Part shown: positions 5,930 through 11,092 of the stretch, piece by piece
How positions within the stretch are numbered: the first letter of the stretch is position 1
Layout of the letters: each line of letters opens with the position of its first letter
Assembly: GCA_947456845.1 (NCBI GenBank)
Contig: CANGUJ010000089.1
Coordinates: forward strand, 1-11,092
DNA: 11,092 nucleotides
Direction of reading: 5' to 3'
Source: Burkholderiales bacterium
GTDB taxonomy: Bacteria > Pseudomonadota > Gammaproteobacteria > Burkholderiales > JAEUOS01
Program-made: the position numbers and the translations under genes
Notes under the pieces: model-generated
Database searches by the model: none
What the model was told of the DNA's origin: nothing
Seen by the model: only the letters and a program-made list of their open reading frames with translations

Positions 5930-7093
5930 ATGAGGCCGCATTCTCCCGACTCGACGGGCGCGTCACCCGAGGCGCGCCGGTACATTCCGCCACGCTATCT
6001 GCGAGATGCGATCCTTGCGGATCTTGGGTCGAAGATGGTGTTCATCGGCGGGCCGCGCCAGGTAGGCAAGACCTCGTTGGCCCGGTCGCTGATTGGCTCG
6101 GCCGCAGCCGAACTCAACTTTGATGTCGCTGCACAGCGCGCCGCGATCCTCAGGCAGGAATTGCCGCCCACCGACACCTGGTTTTTCGACGAGATTCACA
6201 AATACCGTGGCTGGCGCAATTACCTCAAGGGTCTGTATGACCAATGGGGTGGCGACAAACGCATTCTCGTGACCGGTTCGGCGCGCCTTGACCTGTATCG
6301 CCATGGCGGGGACTCTCTGCAAGGCCGCTATTTCCACTTCCGGCTGCATCCGCTTTCGGTTGCCGAGCTGGGTGGACATGCCGACGCATTGGGAGACCTT
6401 CTGGCTTACGGCGGCTTCCCTGAGCCTTTCCTGCGTGGTTCGGACCGCTTCAGCCGGCGCTGGTCGCTGGCCTATCGCGAACGCCTCGTTCGCGAGGAGG
6501 TGACGAGTCTGGAATCGGTTTCCGACCTCGGCAAACTCGAACTCCTGGCCATGAGCCTGCCGGCGCGCGTTGGCAGCCCGTTGTCGATCAATTCGCTACG
6601 CGAGGACCTGCAGGTGGCGCACGCCACGCTGGTGCGCTGGGTGGATATTCTCGAGCGCCTGTATGGCGTGTTTCGTATCGCGCCGTTCGGTGCGCCTAGG
6701 CTGCGTGCGGTCAAGAAGGAGCAGAAACTCTATCACTACGACTGGACCGTGGTCTCGGACCCCGGGGCCCGGTTCGAAAACCTGGTCGCCAGCCATTTGC
6801 TCAAATGGGTGGAATACCAGGTCGATGTGGAAGGACGGGCCATGGAGTTGCGCTATTACCGCGATCAGGACGGGCGCGAAGTCGATTTCGTGATCATGGA
6901 AGCCGGCAATCCGGTGAGCTTCATCGAATGCAAACTCGGCGATGCCCCCGTTTCGCCAGCGCTCAAGTATCTGGTGGCGCGCGTGCCGGGTGTTGCCAGC
7001 TGGCAGATATCCGCTAGCGGCAGCCGTGACTATGTCAGCGCGGAAGGAATTCGCGTCGCGCCAGCGGCGCGTTGCCTTGCGGAACTGATCTAG
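5930..7093 (+). CDS. AAA+ ATPase with DUF4143/PD-(D/E)xK-like C-terminus (COG1373)
   Basis: 387 residues. Walker A is GGPRQVGKTS (40-49), Walker B WFFDEIHKY (84-92) and the sensor region LVTGSARLDL (113-122). These are followed by the family block GRYFHFRLHPLSVAEL (132-147) and YGGFPEPFL (160-168). A winged-helix-like segment (about 215-255, SINSLREDLQVAHATLVRWV) leads to the DUF4143 part. There, Glu283 (RFENLVASHLL), Asp319 (GREVDF) and Glu333-x-Lys335 (IECK) match the layout of PD-(D/E)xK nucleases. The cellular role of the family is not established. The ATG at 5930 is preferred over an in-frame TTG at 5921 because it fits the -10 box at 5914-5919. The gene is isolated between unrelated genes. 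It is less GC-rich than they are (28 of 60 bases G/C at 6181-6240, against 45 of 60 at 7381-7440), suggesting transfer. Confidence 0.93.
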   Translation: MRPHSPDSTGASPEARRYIPPRYLRDAILADLGSKMVFIGGPRQVGKTSLARSLIGSAAAELNFDVAAQRAAILRQELPPTDTWFFDEIHKYRGWRNYLKGLYDQWGGDKRILVTGSARLDLYRHGGDSLQGRYFHFRLHPLSVAELGGHADALGDLLAYGGFPEPFLRGSDRFSRRWSLAYRERLVREEVTSLESVSDLGKLELLAMSLPARVGSPLSINSLREDLQVAHATLVRWVDILERLYGVFRIAPFGAPRLRAVKKEQKLYHYDWTVVSDPGARFENLVASHLLKWVEYQVDVEGRAMELRYYRDQDGREVDFVIMEAGNPVSFIECKLGDAPVSPALKYLVARVPGVASWQISASGSRDYVSAEGIRVAPAARCLAELI

Positions 7094-7139
7094 CGCCCCT
7101 GTGTGTCCATCTCTGAAACAAACACTGGAAAGTCACCCC

Positions 7140-7793
7140 ATGTCCACCCGCCTGCCGGCAAGCGCAGCACCTGACGCGGAGACCCTGCGCGAGATCTCGC
7201 AACGCACCCTGGCGCACTACGACCAGCGTGCGGCGGCGTTCCGCGCCGGCACCGCCGACCACGATGTCACGCAGAACATCGCCGCACTGCTGGAAGCCAT
7301 CGAGGCGCCGCCGCCCTGGCGCATCCTCGATTTCGGCTGCGGCCCGGGGCGCGACCTCAAGGTGTTTGCCGCGCTCGGCCACGAGGCGGTGGGGCTGGAC
7401 GGTTCGGCCGAATTCGCCGCCATGGCGCGGGCGGACAGCGGCTGCGCGGTGCTGCAGCAGGACTTTCTGGCGCTGCATCTGCCGCCGGCGACCTTCGACG
7501 GGGTGTTCGCGAACGCCTCGCTGTTCCATGTGCCGAGCGCGGCGTTGCCGCGCGTGTTGCGCGAACTGCACGCGGCCTTGAAGCCCGGCGGCGTGCTGTT
7601 CGCCTCCATCCCGCACGGCGACAACAGCGAAGGCTGGAACCGCGGGCGCTATGGCGTGTATCACGACCTCGAATCCTGGCGCAGGTACCTCAGCGCCGCC
7701 GGCTTCACCGAGCTGCACCACTACTATCGGCCCGCCGGGCTGCCGCGCGAGCAGCAGCCGTGGCTGGCGAGCGTCTGGCGGGCAGCGAAGTAG
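7140..7793 (+). CDS. Class I SAM-dependent methyltransferase
   Basis: 217-residue Rossmann-fold methyltransferase of the Methyltransf_11/25 type. Motif I ILDFGCGPGRD (62-72) binds S-adenosylmethionine. Asp87 in AVGLDGS would hold the ribose hydroxyls. The motif IV-like stretch FDGVFANASLFHV (119-131) and LKPGGVLFASIPHG (147-160) complete the core. An N-terminal helix with YDQRAAAFRAGTADHDV (27-43) is the usual cap in small-molecule and tRNA/quinone-like methyltransferases. The substrate is not inferable. The ATG at 7140 is chosen over a GTG at 7101 because GGAAAG (7127-7132) sits 7 bases before it and homologous-looking sequence begins there. It is convergent with the reverse-strand ABC-F gene, with 12 bases between the stops. 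Confidence 0.92.
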   Translation: MSTRLPASAAPDAETLREISQRTLAHYDQRAAAFRAGTADHDVTQNIAALLEAIEAPPPWRILDFGCGPGRDLKVFAALGHEAVGLDGSAEFAAMARADSGCAVLQQDFLALHLPPATFDGVFANASLFHVPSAALPRVLRELHAALKPGGVLFASIPHGDNSEGWNRGRYGVYHDLESWRRYLSAAGFTELHHYYRPAGLPREQQPWLASVWRAAK

Positions 7794-7815
7794 GGCGGCC
7801 AGGTCCTAGGCCGCC
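7794..7815. terminator. Candidate shared hairpin between convergent genes
   Basis: GGCGGCC (7794-7800) and GGCCGCC (7809-7815) are perfect reverse complements around an 8-base loop. The left arm begins right after the methyltransferase stop, and the right arm lies in the last codons of the reverse-strand ABC-F gene. The position suits a bidirectional terminator or 3' end stabiliser, but there is no T-tract on either side. Confidence 0.4.
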
Positions 7816-9830
7816 AGCAATGCTTCAAGCTCGCTCTGTTTCTCCAGCCACTCGGCCTCCACCTGGTCAAGCTCCTTGGCGATATAGGCCTGGTCGAGCA
7901 TCACGGCCTTGAGCTCGTCCTTGCGCGACTCTTCGTAGATGCCGGTGCCGGCCAGGAGGGCGTCGACCGCGGCTTTTTTCGCCGTCAGCTTGGCGATCTG
8001 TTCCTCGAGGCGCTTGATGCGGGTTTCCACCGGCTTGACCAGGTTGGCGCGGCGCTGGCGTTCCTGCGCCTCGAGGCGCTTCTGTTCCTGGCGCGCGGCG
8101 GCCGAGACGGGCGCGGCAGCGGCGGCGGCCTTGGGTTCGGGTGGCTTTCTTGTTTCCGCGATCGGCGCATCGGCACGGGCCGGGCGGGTGTCCGCCTTGG
8201 CGGGCTTGGCTTCCACCTTGCCCAGGCGGGTCCTGAACAGCCAGTCGCGATAGTCGTCGAGGTCGCCGTCGAAGGGCTTGAGCGCGCCTTCGGCCACGAT
8301 CATGAACTCGTCGGTGGTGGCGCGCAGCAGGTGCCGGTCGTGCGACACCAGCACCAGGGTGCCCTCGAACTGCGCCAATGCCACGGTAAGCGCCTCGCGG
8401 GTTTCGAGATCGAGATGGTTGGTGGGTTCGTCCAGCAGCAGCAGGTTGGGGCGCTGCCAGGCGATCAGCGCGAGCGCCAGGCGCGCCTTCTCGCCGCCGG
8501 AGAAGGGCGCGATCGAACTGGTCACCATGTCACCGGGGAAATTGAAGCCGCCCAGGAAGTTGCGCAACTCCTGCTCGCGCACGGTCGGCGCGAGCTTCAC
8601 CATGTGCCACAGCGGCGACTCGTCGTGGCGCAGCATTTCCACCTGGTGCTGGGCGAAGTAGCCGATCACGAGGCCCTTGCCGAAGCGTGCCACACCGTTC
8701 ACCAGCGGCAGTTCGCCGGCGATGCTCTTGATGAGCGTGGACTTGCCAGCGCCGTTCACCCCCAGCAGGCCGATGCGCTGCCCCTGGGTGAGCGAGAACT
8801 TGATGTTCGAGATGATCACCTTGTTGTCGCCATCGTCCAGTTTGTAGCCGGCCTCGCCGTCCTCCATCACCAAGAGGGGGTTGGGCGTGGCCACCGGGTC
8901 GCGGAACTCGAAGGAGAAGGGGGACGAGGCATGTACCGGCGCCAGTTCTTCCATCCTGGCCAGCATCTTCATGCGGCTTTGCGCCTGGCGGGCCTTGGTG
9001 GCCTTGGCCTTGAAGCGGTCGATGAAGCTCTGCAGGTGGGCGCGTTCGCGCTGCTGCCTGGCAAACGCGGCGGCGTCGAGCGAGAGCGCCATGGCGCGCT
9101 GGGTCTCGAACTGCGAATAGGTGCCGCCATAGCGCTTCAACTTCTTCTGGTCGATGTGCACGATCACGTCGACCACGCCGTCGAGGAAGTCGCGGTCGTG
9201 CGAGATGATGATGAGCGTGCCGGGGTAGCGCTTGAGCCAGTCCTCCAGCCAGAGGATGGCATCCAAGTCCAGGTGGTTGGTGGGTTCGTCGAGCAACAGC
9301 AGGTCGGAGGGGCACATCAGCGCCTGGGCCAGGTTCAGGCGCATGCGCCAGCCGCCGGAGAATTGCGCCACCGCCTCCTGCATCTGCGCGGCCGAGAAGC
9401 CCAGGCCGGTGAGCAGCACCTCGGCGCGCGAGCGGACGGTGTAGGCGTCGGCGTCGGCCAGGAGGCCATGCAATTCGGCGATGCGGTTGCCGTGGGCATG
9501 GTCGTCGTGGGCCTCGTCCTGCGCTTCCAGCGCCTCGAGCTCGGCTTCCAGCGCGCGCAGGGTGGTGTCGCCGTCGATCACGTATTCCAGCGCCGGACGG
9601 TCGAGTGCCGGGGTTTCCTGCGCCACATGGGCCATGCGCCACCTGGAGGGGATCTCGATGCTGCCACCGTCGGGGTGCAGTGTGCCCATGAGCATGGCGA
9701 AGAGCGTCGACTTGCCTGCGCCGTTGGCACCGATCAGGCCGACATGTTCGCCCGGGTTGAGGGTCACGTCGGCTTTTTCGAACAGCGATTTCACGCCCCG
9801 GGAGAGGCTCAAGGACTGCAGGCGGATCAT
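7806..9830 (-). CDS. yheS: ABC-F ATPase, YheS group
   Basis: 674-residue soluble ABC-F protein, expected to act on ribosomes. Landmarks: Walker A GANGAGKST (34-42), signature FSGGWRMR (157-164), Walker B LLLLDEPTNHLD (177-188), switch His211, linker about 245-300 with RFKAKATKARQAQSRMKML (272-290), second Walker A GVNGAGKST (357-365), signature FSGGEKAR (443-450), Walker B LLLLDEPTNHLD (463-474) and His497. HVAQETPALDRPALEYVIDGD (68-88) is highly characteristic of YheS. The C-terminal extension has an Ala/Pro/Lys-rich spacer (about 538-575) and then a charged coiled coil (about 576-672), giving a longer protein than E. coli YheS (637). Both cassettes look catalytically intact. The start at 9830 has AGGAAG 9 bases upstream (complement of 9840-9845). 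It is divergent from the parA-like gene and convergent with the methyltransferase gene. Confidence 0.95.
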   Translation of the reverse strand: MIRLQSLSLSRGVKSLFEKADVTLNPGEHVGLIGANGAGKSTLFAMLMGTLHPDGGSIEIPSRWRMAHVAQETPALDRPALEYVIDGDTTLRALEAELEALEAQDEAHDDHAHGNRIAELHGLLADADAYTVRSRAEVLLTGLGFSAAQMQEAVAQFSGGWRMRLNLAQALMCPSDLLLLDEPTNHLDLDAILWLEDWLKRYPGTLIIISHDRDFLDGVVDVIVHIDQKKLKRYGGTYSQFETQRAMALSLDAAAFARQQRERAHLQSFIDRFKAKATKARQAQSRMKMLARMEELAPVHASSPFSFEFRDPVATPNPLLVMEDGEAGYKLDDGDNKVIISNIKFSLTQGQRIGLLGVNGAGKSTLIKSIAGELPLVNGVARFGKGLVIGYFAQHQVEMLRHDESPLWHMVKLAPTVREQELRNFLGGFNFPGDMVTSSIAPFSGGEKARLALALIAWQRPNLLLLDEPTNHLDLETREALTVALAQFEGTLVLVSHDRHLLRATTDEFMIVAEGALKPFDGDLDDYRDWLFRTRLGKVEAKPAKADTRPARADAPIAETRKPPEPKAAAAAAPVSAAARQEQKRLEAQERQRRANLVKPVETRIKRLEEQIAKLTAKKAAVDALLAGTGIYEESRKDELKAVMLDQAYIAKELDQVEAEWLEKQSELEALLAA

Positions 9831-9884
9831 GGCGGCGCACTTCCTGGGGAGGGAAGGCAGGACGGTTTTCCGCCCCGGCGTCCC

Positions 9885-9893
9885 TGCTAAACT
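9885..9893 (+). promoter_or_regulatory. Candidate extended -10 promoter of the parA-like gene
   Basis: TGCTAAACT is an extended -10 pattern (TG, one base, TAAACT at 9888-9893) in the 98-base divergent spacer, 35 bases before the ATG at 9929. The -35 region (GTTTTC near 9865-9870) is weak. On the opposite strand TAAAAT (complement of 9897-9902) could serve yheS, but no -35 partner is seen. Confidence 0.4.
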
Positions 9894-9928
9894 TGAATTT
9901 TATCGCGCTGCGGCATAAGGGGGGCCAG

Positions 9929-10555
9929 ATGGCCAGGGTTACCGTCGTGATGAATCCGAAGGGGGGTGTCGGCAAGTCCACCCTGGCGACCAACCTCGCC
10001 GGCTACTACGCCAGCCGCGGTCATGCGGTGATGCTGGGCGATGTCGACAGGCAGCAGTCGTCCCGCGAGTGGCTCAAGCTGCGCCCCGAGCAGTGCGCCC
10101 CCATCCGTTCCTGGGAGATCGAGCGCGGCAAAGCCGCCAAGCCGCCCAGGGAGGCCACCCATATCGTGCTCGATACGCCGGCCGGCCTGTCGGAGAAGCT
10201 GCTCGAGCAGGTGATCGCCCCGGCGCACCGGGTGATCGTGCCCCTGCAGGCGTCGATGCTGGACATCCTTGCCACCAAGCAGTTCCTCGCCGACCTGGCC
10301 GACGACAAGGCGGTCAGAAAAAGCGACGCCCTGATCGGCGTGGTCGGCATGCGGGTCGACAGCCGCACCCGCGCCTTCGAGGAACTGCAGCGCTTCCTCG
10401 AGGGCCTCGGCCTGCCGGTGCTCGGATTCATCCGCAACACGCAGAACTACGTGCAGCTGGCCGCGCGCGGCCTCACGCTGTTCGACATCGCGCCTGGGCG
10501 GGTGCAGCAGGACCTCGAGCAGTGGGCGCCCATCCTCAAGTGGCTGGAGGATTGA
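9929..10555 (+). CDS. Orphan ParA/MinD-type ATPase
   Basis: 208-residue deviant Walker ATPase. The Walker A motif KGGVGKST (11-18) has both the signature Lys11 and Lys16. Walker A' is GDVDRQQSS (37-45) and Walker B IVLDTPAG (79-86), with TQNYVQLAARGLTLFD (171-186) near the end. Relatives form ATP-dependent dimers on DNA or membrane and position plasmids, chromosome origins or large protein assemblies. It is short, with no N-terminal HTH, so it belongs to the small type Ib-like or orphan ParA group rather than to P1-type ParA. No ParB gene or parS-like palindrome is visible within the window, which argues against a plasmid partition locus. The ATG at 9929 has AAGGGGGG (9917-9924) just upstream and starts the family motif directly; a TTG at 9893 in frame is less likely. 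Its cargo is unknown. Confidence 0.92.
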   Translation: MARVTVVMNPKGGVGKSTLATNLAGYYASRGHAVMLGDVDRQQSSREWLKLRPEQCAPIRSWEIERGKAAKPPREATHIVLDTPAGLSEKLLEQVIAPAHRVIVPLQASMLDILATKQFLADLADDKAVRKSDALIGVVGMRVDSRTRAFEELQRFLEGLGLPVLGFIRNTQNYVQLAARGLTLFDIAPGRVQQDLEQWAPILKWLED

Positions 10556-10590
10556 GGCGCGCGGTCCGCGTCGAAAGCTCTCCTTCCCGG

Positions 10591-10607
10591 GGGCAGTGCG
10601 CCTGCCC
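10591..10607. terminator. Weak hairpin between convergent genes
   Basis: GGGCAG (10591-10596) and CTGCCC (10602-10607) pair around TGCGC in the 54-base gap between the parA-like stop and the reverse-strand stop at 10610. The placement is right for a shared terminator, but the stem is short and lacks a U-tract. Confidence 0.35.
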
Positions 10608-10609
10608 GT

Positions 10610-11092
10610 CTAGTTGCGCGCCATGTCGAGCACGCCCGGCGCGAACAGTTCCTCCGGCGTCACCAGCCGCGGCGAGATGCCCTGCTCGTGGTGGTAGCGC
10701 ACGAAGGTGTCCAGCGCATGCCGGTTGGGCGCCAGGCCGTAGCTCCAGTAGTCGTAGCCCATGAGCTTGCGGGTGGCTTCGAGTTCGGCCACGCCCCACG
10801 GCAGGGTGGCGGCGAAATGGCCGATCTGCTGCAGTTCCTCGATGGCGAGCGCCTTGGCTTCGATGAAGGCCTTGTAGACGCTCACCGGCAGCCACGGATG
10901 CGCTTCGACCAGCGCCTTGCGGATGCCCACCACGTGCATCGGCGGGAACAGGCCGGTGCGTGCGAAGTAGTCCCGCTCGACGGCGCGATAGTCGGGAAAC
11001 AGGCGCCCCACATGAGCGGCTCCGCGGGTGTGGCAGGACGGGGCCTTGGCGCTGAAGACGGCGTCGAGTTCGCCGGTTTCGAGCAACTGCGA
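10610..11092 (-). CDS. 4,5-dihydroxyphthalate decarboxylase-like / substrate-binding-fold protein, C-terminal part
   Basis: The 3' 160 codons and stop of a gene that begins beyond the right edge. The frame is open through the last base, so no start is called (a TTG at 11084-11086 is not a credible start). Visible motifs, counted from the first complete codon at the edge (11092): GELDAVFSAKAPSC (7-20), LFPDYRAVERDYFARTGLFP (31-50), MHVVGIRKALVEAHPW (52-67), LPWGVAELEATRKLMG (96-111), YWSYGLAPNRHALDTF (114-129) and LVTPEELFAPG (143-153). The pattern fits proteins annotated as 4,5-dihydroxyphthalate decarboxylase. These share the NMT1/THI5-like periplasmic-binding-protein fold and, in characterised cases, convert 4,5-dihydroxyphthalate to protocatechuate. 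Many homologues are of unknown activity, so a role in phthalate breakdown is possible but unproven. It is convergent with the parA-like gene. Confidence 0.8.
   Translation of the reverse strand, partial: SQLLETGELDAVFSAKAPSCHTRGAAHVGRLFPDYRAVERDYFARTGLFPPMHVVGIRKALVEAHPWLPVSVYKAFIEAKALAIEELQQIGHFAATLPWGVAELEATRKLMGYDYWSYGLAPNRHALDTFVRYHHEQGISPRLVTPEELFAPGVLDMARN

Noticed and set aside
5880..7136. Possible flanking direct repeats of the ATPase island (ACTGGAAA at 5880-5887 and 7124-7131, each followed closely by TCAC)
   Set aside because: Only 8 exact bases match. The first copy belongs to the palindrome arm and the second to the methyltransferase ribosome binding site. This is too short to claim an insertion footprint.
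3441..9830. The two ABC-F genes as an inverted duplication
   Set aside because: They belong to different subgroups (YbiT and YheS), with different signatures, linkers and C-termini. Both groups occur separately in E. coli, so they are ancient paralogues, not a local duplication.
8331..9890. 519-codon open frame on the forward strand across yheS
   Set aside because: Antisense shadow of yheS. The translation is rich in G, V, H, Q and L with no recognisable motif, while the reverse frame has complete ABC-F motifs.
8530..9993. 487-codon reverse frame overlapping yheS and the parA start
   Set aside because: Out-of-frame shadow of yheS with an Arg/Pro/Gly-rich translation, crossing the divergent promoter region.
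9929..10555. ParA-like gene as evidence of a plasmid partition locus or origin
   Set aside because: There is no ParB, no iteron or parS-like repeats and no replication gene in view, and the neighbours are chromosomal housekeeping genes.

Overview
The window is a GC-rich (roughly two thirds G+C), densely coded bacterial chromosome segment with twelve protein genes, two of them cut by the window edges. No tRNA, rRNA, CRISPR array, insertion sequence or integrase was recognised, and no stretch over 300 bases lacks a gene. The gene set suggests a betaproteobacterium, most likely of the Rhodocyclales type (Azoarcus/Thauera relatives). The pointers are the order PHP phosphoesterase - yciO - M50 protease - trpS, the long cysteine-containing TrpRS, extended -10 promoters of the TGnTAnACT kind, and a dihydroxyphthalate-decarboxylase-like gene at the right edge. 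The taxonomic call is inference from protein style and gene order, not from a search.

Bases 1-3322 hold a forward housekeeping cluster: the 3' end of a PHP-domain nuclease/phosphatase, yciO (5 bases after it), a site-2-type membrane metalloprotease, trpS (13-base gap) and a GNAT acetyltransferase. The protease appears to have its own promoter and an almost leaderless mRNA. After a structured, gene-free 118 bases comes an ABC-F translation-factor ATPase of the YbiT group (3441-5045). It is followed by a cysteine-free, Met/Ala-rich helical protein of unknown function (5149-5823).

Bases 5870-7093 look different. An AAA+ ATPase of the COG1373/DUF4143 type, visibly less GC-rich than its neighbours, sits alone behind a 34-bp near-perfect palindrome and a -10 box only 10 bases from its ATG. 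It keeps Walker A and B motifs, a predicted winged-helix segment and PD-(D/E)xK nuclease-like residues. It is the best candidate here for an acquired, self-regulated module of unknown function.

The right side has a small SAM-dependent methyltransferase (forward), then convergently a second ABC-F ATPase of the YheS group (reverse, 7806-9830). Divergent from it is an orphan ParA/MinD-type ATPase with no ParB in view. The 3' part of a 4,5-dihydroxyphthalate-decarboxylase-like, periplasmic-binding-protein-fold gene runs off the right edge on the reverse strand.

The genes do not form one pathway. The recurrent theme is translation: TrpRS, a TsaC/Sua5-like protein and two ABC-F factors, with single accessory genes inserted between.
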